Assembly: GCF_963678635.1 (NCBI RefSeq)
Contig: NC_087064.1
Location: 13,301,989-13,358,609 of the forward strand
Length of the DNA stretch: 56,621 nt
Direction of reading: 5' to 3'
Source of the DNA: Symsagittifera roscoffensis
Lineage: Eukaryota; Xenacoelomorpha; Acoela; Convolutidae
Position 1 is the first letter of the stretch; each line of letters opens with the position of its first letter. Below, one piece after another: positions 9,998 to 18,720 of this stretch. The notes under the pieces are model-generated. The model was not told the origin of the DNA and made no database searches. It worked only from the letters and a program-made list of their open reading frames with translations. The translations under genes and the position numbers were made by a program.

Positions 9998-10495
9998 ATA
10001 AATTCACGCTTTACACCAGCCTCCGATTTAAAAATTGGAACATTTGTTTTAATACCCAATTTTAATACTCAAAAAGGAATTTCAAAAAAGTTACAACCCC
10101 TTCGTAAAGGACCATACCAAATAATTGCAAAACCCACTGATGTCACATATAAAATCACCGACTCAGATAAAAAAGAAATCGTTCAACACCGAAATAACCT
10201 ATTACCTTATTATCCAAAAGAATACGCACTCCGCGAACTAACTCAATTATATTCTTTTACAGGTTTAAAAGTTATTCAAAATAACCCACATACGGACAAC
10301 ATAACAAAGGAACAAAATGATATTCACCTCGGAAATCAAAATACAAAATCAAACACCACAAAAAACAATACAAAAAATCTCGATCAAAATACATCTCAAA
10401 AAGAAAGAAAAAATAGAAAAATGACAGAACAAATAATACCCCAAAAACAAATCGACAAATCAGAACATAGAGAGTCTTCACGACTTAGAAATTAA
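9998..10495 (+). CDS. Integrase C-terminal module, separated from Pol by one in-frame UAA
   Basis: The same frame as pol stays open for 165 codons after the UAA and ends at TAA 10493-10495. It encodes DLKIGTFVLIPNF followed by LQPLRKGPYQII, a GPY/F-type integrase C-terminal module, then HRNNLLPYYPKE and a basic, Asn/Lys-rich tail. The module normally contributes to DNA binding and target choice. Because function-bearing sequence continues in frame, the UAA is either a recent point mutation in this copy or a stop that is read through. The frame has no ATG near its start that would suit independent translation. Confidence 0.85.
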   Translation: MNSRFTPASDLKIGTFVLIPNFNTQKGISKKLQPLRKGPYQIIAKPTDVTYKITDSDKKEIVQHRNNLLPYYPKEYALRELTQLYSFTGLKVIQNNPHTDNITKEQNDIHLGNQNTKSNTTKNNTKNLDQNTSQKERKNRKMTEQIIPQKQIDKSEHRESSRLRN

Positions 10496-11164
10496 CCACG
10501 TAAAAATTATAAAGTATTCATCCCACAATCTAAAATATTAAAGAAAGTTGAATTTCAAAAACAACCTTAAATTCTACATTTAAAAATCTTTGCACCTCTG
10601 AAACATTTCACACTTTCATTTTTCAAGATAACATGCTGATAAACACGCAGCGATTCTAGTTCAAAATTAGCCAATAGGATTCATCCAATCCGTCACCTTC
10701 TATAACTTTAACACAAACCAACTAGACGAAAAATATTAAACTCCAGGCATATCTATAACTATAACTCTACGACCTCCAGGTCAAAAATAAGCAAACCACT
10801 CCAACTTGACAACTAAAATAAATATCACCATAATATCATAACCCTCCCTTATCTAATAAACCAAAGATCAACAATATTTCCCCAACTCAGCCCTCAAATA
10901 CCCCCCAAACAAATATGTTAAATTAGCCTAAAGTAAAAGAACGACCATTTTATTTAGCCTAAAGTATAAAAATCTCAAAAATACCCCAGATCATTTGACA
11001 AATGAAAATAAAGACAAAGAAGACCTCCCGATCACCATAAAAATTGCCCCCAACAATTTTTTACGAAACTCAACCCACTTGTCAAAAAACTAATAAATAA
11101 TCCGACCACACTTGAAAATTGCCCCAAACAACAAAAAATATTCGATCACGAAGCCATTTCTTAA
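10496..11164 (+). other. Non-coding spacer between pol and the hydrophobic ORFs
   Basis: About 670 bp, A/C-rich, with no ORF of note. It holds a 13-bp direct repeat TTAGCCTAAAGTA at 10923-10935 and 10954-10966, and two AAATTGCCCC stretches near 11040 and 11117. It could carry a splice acceptor or internal promoter for the downstream genes, but I cannot point to one. Confidence 0.5.
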
Positions 11165-11380
11165 ATGCTCTTCTATCAAACAGTCACTAAAATTATCACA
11201 AACCTCAAACAATTTTTTACGATACTTGAAACTTTCATAATATTTCTTTTTGATATCCTTGAATCTTTTCTAATACTCTTAATCATTTTTTGTAATATTT
11301 TTTTAATTTTCTACACTATATTCGAACTATTTCTCCAACTTTCAAAAACCCTTGATTATATCCACAGGTACGATTTATAA
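11165..11380 (+). CDS. Small hydrophobic protein 1 (viroporin-like)
   Basis: 71 codons from ATG to TAA. Residues about 18-58 are almost entirely Phe, Leu and Ile, interrupted by single Asp/Glu/Ser/Asn residues, enough for one long or two short membrane helices. A charged tail (LDYIHRYDL) follows. It lies ten bases upstream of a second tiny hydrophobic ORF and ahead of env. Size and composition resemble small membrane proteins of viruses, but I recognise no family. Chance is possible in AT-rich DNA. The adjacent pair is what makes a real gene likely. Confidence 0.45.
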   Translation: MLFYQTVTKIITNLKQFFTILETFIIFLFDILESFLILLIIFCNIFLIFYTIFELFLQLSKTLDYIHRYDL

Positions 11381-11390
11381 AATTGTCTAA

Positions 11391-11567
11391 ATGATACGAA
11401 CTATTTTCAGTAGAACTGATATTTTTCTACTATTTGTAATTTTCATAACATTTCTATCATCCCTCATTTTGACTATATGCAAATGTATAAAGAAAGCAAT
11501 CATCACATTCGCTCTAGCAACAATCCTCCTAATTCTTTTCTTAGAAGAATACTTTAATAAACATTAA
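11391..11567 (+). CDS. Small hydrophobic protein 2 (58 aa)
   Basis: 58 codons from ATG to TAA, ten bases after the stop of the preceding hydrophobic ORF. Two hydrophobic stretches, about residues 11-29 and 38-51, flank a short Cys/Lys-rich turn (CKCIKK), which suggests a two-helix membrane hairpin. The C-terminus is charged (EEYFNKH). No family is recognised. The tandem placement of two such ORFs before env suggests small membrane accessory proteins. Confidence 0.45.
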   Translation: MIRTIFSRTDIFLLFVIFITFLSSLILTICKCIKKAIITFALATILLILFLEEYFNKH

Positions 11568-11587
11568 CTTTTTCAATAAAAGAATAG

Positions 11588-12721
11588 ACCAAAAAGCCAT
11601 CAAAAATTGCTACCCAAAAGTCACCAAGTCAGTCTTCACCGACATCATCCCAAGATAACCCAACAACACCTTCAACTACCAATAATCCTCAAACATCTAC
11701 ACGAATTTCCTTTCAAGATAACCCATACACTTTTGAAGAACGACACGCTCGTTTATCAGAACCACTAGAACCAGTTCAACGACAAGCACCTCTAAGCGAA
11801 CCAACATATAACTTATACCCAACACTACCACAAGAATTAAGTAGAATAAGAAATCCTAGTCAAAACCAAAATACAGTCGAAATAAATAGACAAATTATAC
11901 ATCCTCGACGGAACAGGAATTTTCTAACTCCCCGAGTTCATTTTGATATACCTCAATCCCCATCACAAAACACTCCAGAAAACCCCATTGGTATATTACC
12001 AGAAACCCCTACGCTTCTTTCACAACGTAGCACCTCAAGCCTACCATCAGATTACTTAGGTTCAACACCAACATCTGAACAAATACGTGAAAATCCCTTT
12101 AACCCCCCAAACCAGGTATCACGACTACCATATTGGACAACACATTCATTTACACAAGGTGAATTAAATTTAGTCAATGATCCAATAGATATTTCTACGG
12201 ATACAACAACATCCTCATCACTACCAGAAACATTATCACTACCATCAACACCATCAATAAGCCAGATTTCACCACCACCTTTTAACTTAAATTTTCCAAA
12301 TAATCTCGACGCCAGATATCGAGAACAATCATCAACAAATATCCCTTTAAGACTAGATTGGAATACATTTACAGCCCCTCCACCATTATTTGGACAACAT
12401 CTAGAAAGTAATCGCCTCCACAACTGGGCACTTAATAGATTACAATACCGACAAGACATTCACGACGATATCCGTGATCACAATATCCAAATACTCCAAC
12501 AAAACAGTTTACAATTAAAGTTTGAAATCACAGTTAAATTAAACAACATTACTCAACATCCCTACCCATTAAACCCACCAAACATAACAGCTCAATCACT
12601 ACCACCACCATTTATAACCACTGAAGTAATATATAAATACGACAGATATACCAAAAACACAATTGGTTACATCACATTTTATAACCCATACTCAGGATTA
12701 TCATACACATGTATATTCTAA
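11588..12721 (+). CDS. Met-less 377-codon ORF, Pro/Ser/Thr-rich
   Basis: The frame is open from just after TAG 11585-11587 to TAA 12719-12721 and contains no in-frame Met codon. ORF searches that require ATG miss it. The N-terminal ~240 residues are Pro/Ser/Thr-rich and disordered-looking. The last ~120 look folded, for example LHNWALNRLQYRQDIHDDIRDHN and FITTEVIYKYDRY, the first quoted from near 12417. It overlaps the env ATG by 13 nt. A frame this long is unlikely by chance in DNA this AT-rich. Translation would need splicing to an upstream start, a non-AUG start or frameshifting. AG acceptor candidates lie at its left edge (aatag at 11587 and gtcag near 11631). Function unknown. Confidence 0.6.
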   Translation, partial: TKKPSKIATQKSPSQSSPTSSQDNPTTPSTTNNPQTSTRISFQDNPYTFEERHARLSEPLEPVQRQAPLSEPTYNLYPTLPQELSRIRNPSQNQNTVEINRQIIHPRRNRNFLTPRVHFDIPQSPSQNTPENPIGILPETPTLLSQRSTSSLPSDYLGSTPTSEQIRENPFNPPNQVSRLPYWTTHSFTQGELNLVNDPIDISTDTTTSSSLPETLSLPSTPSISQISPPPFNLNFPNNLDARYREQSSTNIPLRLDWNTFTAPPPLFGQHLESNRLHNWALNRLQYRQDIHDDIRDHNIQILQQNSLQLKFEITVKLNNITQHPYPLNPPNITAQSLPPPFITTEVIYKYDRYTKNTIGYITFYNPYSGLSYTCIF

Positions 12722-15324
12722 AATTATTAATTTTTCTCCAACTCCTTTTTCTAGTAATCTCAAATCAAAACATAAATCCTTCTCCCCGCACAGGACCCCA
12801 AGATTTATTAGTAACACATTACGATTGTGAAGAAAACGAACAAAAAACACTACACAAGTATGCAATAAATCAAGTATCACAGTGCGAAACAGAACCCCAA
12901 GCCATAGAAACTACAAATGTCATAGCAACACTTTATTCAAAAGCCCGAGCAACTACAGTTATAGGATATAAATTCACAGCAACATTTTCTGAAAAGAAAG
13001 TACATTGTTCACAAGTCTCAAACGGAAATAAAAACCGACTTGACCATGAATCATTCTACCAGAGTAATATAGAACGACTTTTACATCTCAATCCCGAAGA
13101 TTGTAAAAACGAGTTACTCCGACTAAACATCACAAAAAATAAAAACACAGATAGAAATTTAGTATATTTCCAAGTTTTTTCAGATTCTGTACATCAAGCA
13201 GAACTTGAAAGATATCAAGGACATATAAAATTAGATGAAAAATACCCATACAACGGCGCACACGGACGATTAACCTATGACATACACGATAAACACTGGA
13301 TACCACACATTGGTATAAATGACCCATCAAACTGCAAAGCAGACACAAAAAATAAAGGATACCAGGAAATAATGTTTTTCGATTGGAAAATACAACTCGA
13401 AAAAATACAACTCACACGAGATTTATCAGACAACACAATGACTTATCAAGGAATTAGATTACCTTGTAAAAACGACCAAGGTTATTGCGACCCTACAACC
13501 AGAACACAAGCAACAATTGTTTGGTTCCCCGAAGACACATGTACAACATTTCAAGTAGCAAAAATACACGCTCGTATGATAAAATTTCACGAAAAATATT
13601 TTATACAATCAATACCATATGAACAAGTAAATCCATTACGAAAAATAAGTTCTAATTTTCGAAACATTCATAATATAGAAAATAAATTAACACGTTTTCA
13701 AATATATCAAGAAACAGAACTTGCATGTAAATACAGAAACCCACTTCACAAAACACAATATTCTGAAATATTAGTTGAATACGAAAATGGATTCGACATG
13801 ACCACTGGAAAAATAAAAGTCGACCCATACGCCACAAGTCATCCCCTAAACGAAGGAACATCATATATACCAGTTAATTTTCAAAAGAATACAGGTCAAC
13901 CTGGTGGACATTTAAAACCCCAAAACGATCAAAGCACACGTTTACAAGAACTATCACTAATGAATAGTACATATTTTGGTAATATCCACTATGATATTCA
14001 CTTAGATATGAAACTAGACTACACGATTAGCCGAATTTTTCAAGAAATGTCACTCTCCGAATTAGAAACATTACACCAACTATGCGAATTAGAAAGAACA
14101 CAAATATTACAATCACTTGCACTAGCAGTATTAAAAATACCCTACGCAGGATATTTACTATCAGGAAATAGATCAAATTTTTTAGACTATGAAGGAAACA
14201 TCTTATGGTTTTATACTTGTACTAAAAAAGTATCACCACTATACGTTTTTGAAGATAAACGATGTTATAAAAGAATCCCTATCTTTTATAAGAATAAAGT
14301 ACATTTCGTTGACACACTTTCACGAAGAACCTATTTCTGGGATACCGCAGTTCCATGTGGATCAGAAAATAGCCACAACGTAGTACAACTAAACCCTGAT
14401 GAAGATAAATATTACCTTCTCACCCCATATCCCACATTAATGCAATCACTCAAAAAATTTTCACCAGAAAGCATTCGCGCTATCGCTCGAAACCCAAATA
14501 TAGACTTACAATCAATAGGAATATACTCAAAATCAGATATTCAACATCACATTAGAACACAACAATTCCAGGAATTATTAACACAAATGGACACAATACA
14601 AAGACAATCAATTGACCAAAACTTACGCAAACTTGCCGAAACCGCAGGATTTGCAGACATCTATACGCAAGACTATAGCGGATATTTTAAAGACATTAAA
14701 GATTATATATATCTAAACGGTGAAAAATACCGTCCCCAAGATATATCACCTATCAATATTTTTAGCTTTGTTACACTCAAGAATGAAATTCTTGATTTTC
14801 TAGGATGGCCCTACTACATCTTAGAAAAACTAACTATTTTATACGCAATGTTTAACTTTATTGGATTTCTTTTTTCACTCTTAAAAGGAATCTATAACAC
14901 ATGTGCTATACACACACAAGTCAATAGACAAGCAAGTGTAGCACGCATACTATTTGCAGGATTTTTTGGAATATTTTCTACATCTATAAACAAAATTCTT
15001 TTAGACGCACAAATAAAAGAATATAACACAAAAATAGCAACAAGACAGAACACATACGACGAAGAACATAACAATGCAGACACAACACCAACAGCACCAC
15101 AGTTACCACCCCTACCACATAACCATCCATTATCCCTAGTCCCACGTAATTTTCGAAATTTAGCCATAACACATAATAATTTTAGACCAACCATATCACA
15201 AAGTCCCATCCAACATATAATGCCACACCACTCACAAGATGAAAATACTTATGAACAAATTATAGAACAACCCCATACCACCGCTTTTCAGTCTCAAAAT
15301 AATAATTTTTTTAGCCCACGATGA
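12709..15324 (+). CDS. env: Env-like membrane glycoprotein
   Basis: 871 codons from ATG. There is a signal peptide-like N-terminus (residues 1-19, KLLIFLQLLFLVIS) and many cysteines through the ectodomain, with several N-x-S/T sites. Two closely spaced hydrophobic segments lie at about 706-730 and 742-763, followed by a ~108-residue Pro/Gln/His-rich tail. This is the plan of a class I-like or captured viral glycoprotein, placed where retroviral env sits. It would make the element potentially infectious in principle if intact. The source family is not certain: it does not look like the baculovirus F-type Env of insect errantiviruses, and a link to mononegavirus (chuvirus-type) glycoproteins is only a hypothesis. 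The stop overlaps the next ORF's ATG (ATGA, 15321-15324). Confidence 0.75.
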   Translation: MYILKLLIFLQLLFLVISNQNINPSPRTGPQDLLVTHYDCEENEQKTLHKYAINQVSQCETEPQAIETTNVIATLYSKARATTVIGYKFTATFSEKKVHCSQVSNGNKNRLDHESFYQSNIERLLHLNPEDCKNELLRLNITKNKNTDRNLVYFQVFSDSVHQAELERYQGHIKLDEKYPYNGAHGRLTYDIHDKHWIPHIGINDPSNCKADTKNKGYQEIMFFDWKIQLEKIQLTRDLSDNTMTYQGIRLPCKNDQGYCDPTTRTQATIVWFPEDTCTTFQVAKIHARMIKFHEKYFIQSIPYEQVNPLRKISSNFRNIHNIENKLTRFQIYQETELACKYRNPLHKTQYSEILVEYENGFDMTTGKIKVDPYATSHPLNEGTSYIPVNFQKNTGQPGGHLKPQNDQSTRLQELSLMNSTYFGNIHYDIHLDMKLDYTISRIFQEMSLSELETLHQLCELERTQILQSLALAVLKIPYAGYLLSGNRSNFLDYEGNILWFYTCTKKVSPLYVFEDKRCYKRIPIFYKNKVHFVDTLSRRTYFWDTAVPCGSENSHNVVQLNPDEDKYYLLTPYPTLMQSLKKFSPESIRAIARNPNIDLQSIGIYSKSDIQHHIRTQQFQELLTQMDTIQRQSIDQNLRKLAETAGFADIYTQDYSGYFKDIKDYIYLNGEKYRPQDISPINIFSFVTLKNEILDFLGWPYYILEKLTILYAMFNFIGFLFSLLKGIYNTCAIHTQVNRQASVARILFAGFFGIFSTSINKILLDAQIKEYNTKIATRQNTYDEEHNNADTTPTAPQLPPLPHNHPLSLVPRNFRNLAITHNNFRPTISQSPIQHIMPHHSQDENTYEQIIEQPHTTAFQSQNNNFFSPR

Positions 15325-17129
15325 GCCGACAACTTGGATCCCTACACCGATCAAATTCCCACCCAACCAACCTCACCACTCCAATCCCAATAATACCACT
15401 TTTTGCTTTTCCGCCACCCGATTTCCCATCCAGTAATGTAACATCCGGCATGAATTCCGATACTAACTCACACATCTCAGTTTTATACTCCATCTCACAA
15501 CTCAATAACCCGAATATTGAAACCCCCGATGAATTTGCCGACTCCGAACCATCTCCATCAAATAATTTTCACACCAATCCCTTAAATTTTTCCCAACCCC
15601 CTTTTCAACCCATACTACCAAATAACCCTGACCCAACCAATTCTACACCCTCTTATGCTTCCCAAGTCACTCCAACCTACTCCTCACTTCACTCAAACCA
15701 ATCATCTCATTCTTCAGACACCCCCCGAATCTCCCCAGAACTAGATAATTTCATTACCTTACAACAACAATCCTATCACCTTGACACCCCAACCATAAAC
15801 CAAATCTCATCCACAATAGATTCATCCAACCCTCCTACCCCTACACCCTCTTCAATTTATACTGATTCATTAGCACCATCATCCACAACTACTGTATCTT
15901 CACTCAGCACTAATAGAGCTTACCGCACTTTTAAAAGGAAGTTCCCCAACCATCCTTTCCCAGCGAAACCAGGAACAGCCCGTGAATACATCAACCATCC
16001 ACAACACACTAACACAAAAGAATTTTTAGCTATCACCTTACCCTCATTTCCACAATACACCTTAAACACCCCTCATGACACTAACGAGACACGTAACTTT
16101 GTAGACGAATACGTTTTAATGCCTACCCTTCCTTGGACCTCATATTATCATTTTACAAATCCCCTTTGCTTACCTTTATCTAACACTCATATCGATATAG
16201 AACGAAATAAGGACATGCTATATCGACTCACTACACCACTAACACCTAGACAATTTACTTACATTGGATACAAAAAATCACTAAAAACACACACTGCACC
16301 CCGAGCTAATGAATATACACTAGAATATTACGATCATAACATCATCAGAACTAACCAAGATCAATTCTTAGACGACGATCGCTTCGCTAACCCACAAATC
16401 ACCGAGAAATTTTTCATTAAAACACCATATGTATTTACACTAAATATCTTCGATCGCAAGTTTGACCACATTATCTCAGAAGCACTAACAGACACGCAAG
16501 CCTACGAAAGTTTTAAAGAACGCTTCCAAATATTTTCACTAACCTTTCGTTTCCTTGCACCACATGAAAGAGATTTGCACTGCTCACACGATATTATGTT
16601 GCGCACTAAACAAACACACACATATACTTATTATCGTTTCATCCAAAATCACTTTGACCTACACACTCCCTCCAGACAACCACACCATCGTTTTCAATTC
16701 ATCAATTCCAAATACACCTCACCATTCTTTCTTAACTTCACATATTGCATTAAAGATACTAACCTTCATGGTATTCTTCGAAATTATGATCCCATAACCC
16801 AAATGTATATCTTTTGTCCCATCACCAAGACCTTCAACGCAGAAGAATCCCGACCCTTCCTCATCCCACACGAGTTTGTACAACCTATAGAAATCCCCAT
16901 TTTAGAATTCATCCATAACACTAAATTCAACCACAAATTATATAATCTAATCCAAAACACACCTTATGAATTTGCAGTTGGCACTGAAGAACTAACCACC
17001 ATTAAGGCACTTCAATTGCTTTGGCCACTGCTTCAAACTAAAAATATCATCCGCATATTAGCCAAACTACTAACAACTTCAGATCTCATCCACGACATTT
17101 TCCCCCACGGTTTCTTCCCCGACGACTAA
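15321..17129 (+). CDS. 602-aa post-env ORF, unknown function
   Basis: It starts at an ATG that overlaps the env TGA as ATGA, which suggests coupled re-initiation or an independent spliced message. The first ~210 residues are Pro/Ser/Thr/Asn-rich. After a basic motif (RTFKRKFPNHPF, about 203-214) the rest looks folded, with many Phe, Tyr and His residues and no membrane segment or motif I know. Codon use is C/A-rich and G-poor like the rest of the element. Its intact length argues for selection. A strong splice donor (CAG|GTAAGTAT) follows three bases after the stop. Confidence 0.65.
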   Translation: MSRQLGSLHRSNSHPTNLTTPIPIIPLFAFPPPDFPSSNVTSGMNSDTNSHISVLYSISQLNNPNIETPDEFADSEPSPSNNFHTNPLNFSQPPFQPILPNNPDPTNSTPSYASQVTPTYSSLHSNQSSHSSDTPRISPELDNFITLQQQSYHLDTPTINQISSTIDSSNPPTPTPSSIYTDSLAPSSTTTVSSLSTNRAYRTFKRKFPNHPFPAKPGTAREYINHPQHTNTKEFLAITLPSFPQYTLNTPHDTNETRNFVDEYVLMPTLPWTSYYHFTNPLCLPLSNTHIDIERNKDMLYRLTTPLTPRQFTYIGYKKSLKTHTAPRANEYTLEYYDHNIIRTNQDQFLDDDRFANPQITEKFFIKTPYVFTLNIFDRKFDHIISEALTDTQAYESFKERFQIFSLTFRFLAPHERDLHCSHDIMLRTKQTHTYTYYRFIQNHFDLHTPSRQPHHRFQFINSKYTSPFFLNFTYCIKDTNLHGILRNYDPITQMYIFCPITKTFNAEESRPFLIPHEFVQPIEIPILEFIHNTKFNHKLYNLIQNTPYEFAVGTEELTTIKALQLLWPLLQTKNIIRILAKLLTTSDLIHDIFPHGFFPDD

Positions 17130-17132
17130 CAG

Positions 17133-17208
17133 GTAAGTATGAATTATACATAATACTAATTAATTCAAACATTAGAAACTCACCATTCTTTATCCATGTT
17201 TTCTTTAG
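17133..17208 (+). other. Candidate 76-nt intron directly after the post-env ORF
   Basis: The donor reads CAG|GTAAGTAT at 17133. A TACTAAT branch-like motif is near 17153. A pyrimidine-rich tract leads to TTTCTTTAG at 17208. All three intron signals agree. The purpose of a 3'-UTR intron in a retroelement is unclear. The donor may instead splice to or pair with other sites in the element. Confidence 0.45.
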
Positions 17209-17978
17209 AATTTTAGCCTTCATCCTAGATCATCTGAAAAATTCACAAAAGAAAAATAAAAAATAGCAAACTTCTTCAAAACTGTTTACGACCCTATTAA
17301 ATTTTTGCACCAACAATTAAATAAATATAATACCAATGCAGTAAATTAATTTATAAATTTTTCCCCCACCAGCAGTAAATCTAATAATGATGAAAATTTG
17401 TAACTTAATTCCCCCCAACAACTAGCAGTAAAATTAAAACTCTATGTAGTAAATTCATAAGAAGCAAAAGCAGTACTAACCTTTTGATATTTTCATTCAC
17501 TCGCATAAAAATTCTATCCAAACTCGCACAGCTCGCCCACGAAGAATTGTTTAAAATAATGAATTTCAGTTTCAAGCTTTCACACTCGATAACTCTAACA
17601 CAAGATAACACGTTTCAAACTTTCCTTTAACCCGGTTGGAAAGGAATCATATACTAAACAACACTAACCAATGCAGCTTACTAAACACCACAACACATAG
17701 CATAACAGCATGACAAAGAAAAGGAAACCAACGGTACCCAAACCGGATTAACCCAGTTTAAAACTGGATAATTTATTCTTTTGAAGACTATTATAAAGTC
17801 TAAGAAAGAAATAATAAAACACAAAAAAGTCGAAAGACAAACCCATACCACAAACAATTTGATTTTTGAAAAAAGGACACAACCAACAAAACATAAGAAA
17901 AACCACAACAAACCCAACATAAAACGTTGTCACATAACAGGACCTCTCACAAAAACCGCATGCAATCATACTCCCACT

Positions 17979-18107
17979 CCTGGCCTAACCCACCAGGAAG
18001 GACGTCCTGAGCATGCTCTATAGCCGGCCTAACCCACCGTGCTACATCCACGCTTTGTGACCACACTCCTATTTTTAATAAGAGCTACTCAAGGGTGAGT
18101 AACTCTT
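17979..18107 (+). promoter_or_regulatory. Structured RNA/DNA block: palindromes and a strong hairpin
   Basis: CCTGG (17979-17983) pairs CCAGG (17993-17997). Two perfect 10-bp palindromes abut, AGGACGTCCT (17999-18008) and GAGCATGCTC (18009-18018). GGCCTAACCCACC is repeated directly at 17982 and 18026. A 28-nt hairpin at 18080-18107 has a 12-bp stem with one mismatch and an AGGG loop. The density suggests a cis-acting RNA element such as an export or packaging signal, but this is inference. Confidence 0.5.
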
Positions 18108-18191
18108 CAAAATAACTGAACTAAAACAAAAAGCTTTTGTGAAAACAACTAACTAAAATCATAATTAAAAAATATTAAACTAATAAAAGTT

Positions 18192-18668
18192 TTATAAAAT
18201 GTAAATTACATTATGCAATACATAGATCAGAATACAACACCAAGGACGAACATCCAAAGACAAAACGACCCTACTACACTCGAGAAAGAATGGCCAACTA
18301 CAATCAATATGCCGCCCACAATCACAACTCAAAGGATTTAGAGTACGACTTGACTTCGCAGAAAAGGACTTCATTGAACTAGACCAATGACCACCTCGAT
18401 GTTCAAGTATACGTACAGATCCGAGTAACCAGGCATCCCCTCCACGCACAATCTCCACGCCATTCCCAGACAAGGTCAAACACAAAGAAGTTCTCACCAA
18501 TGAAACAGAAAAACCTGACATAGCCAACCATTCTGAAATCAGATTTGAGTTTGTTGCGAAAACCCAGTCGTTGTCTTGAGAAGACACAATGATTGAATCT
18601 GGGACTTCTCTAATAAGAAAACCCAGAAGAAATAAGATGTTCGCCAAATACCAACGTCCATCATCCAT
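18192..18668 (-). CDS. Antisense ORF upstream of 3' LTR (158 aa), hypothetical
   Basis: This is the longest open frame in the 3' region, read opposite to all other genes of the element. The N-terminus is hydrophobic (ANILFLLGFLI at residues 9-19) and the product has several Cys and Trp. No family is recognised. Local base composition is more balanced than in the rest of the element. It could be expressed from antisense transcription of the 3' LTR, as known in some complex retroviruses, or be fortuitous. Confidence 0.3.
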   Translation of the reverse strand: MDDGRWYLANILFLLGFLIREVPDSIIVSSQDNDWVFATNSNLISEWLAMSGFSVSLVRTSLCLTLSGNGVEIVRGGDAWLLGSVRILEHRGGHWSSSMKSFSAKSSRTLNPLSCDCGRHIDCSWPFFLECSRVVLSLDVRPWCCILIYVLHNVIYIL

Positions 18669-18713
18669 CTTTCGAATTGCAGAAAATCTATTCTAAAAAA
18701 CTCTGTAAAACCC

Positions 18714-18720
18714 GGATGGG
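18714..18720 (+). promoter_or_regulatory. Weak polypurine tract
   Basis: GGATGGG ends one base before the 3' LTR. It is shorter and less pure than usual plus-strand priming tracts, but it is in the expected place. Confidence 0.35.

Larger units (their letters stand above)
17209..18720 (+). other. Long 3' non-coding region before the 3' LTR
   Basis: About 1.5 kb with no + strand gene. It has four GCAGTAAA/GTAGTAAA-type repeats between 17338 and 17453, a palindrome-rich block at 17979-18107 and an antisense ORF (18192-18668). The sequence just before the 3' LTR (GGATGGG) is a weak polypurine tract. Confidence 0.6.
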
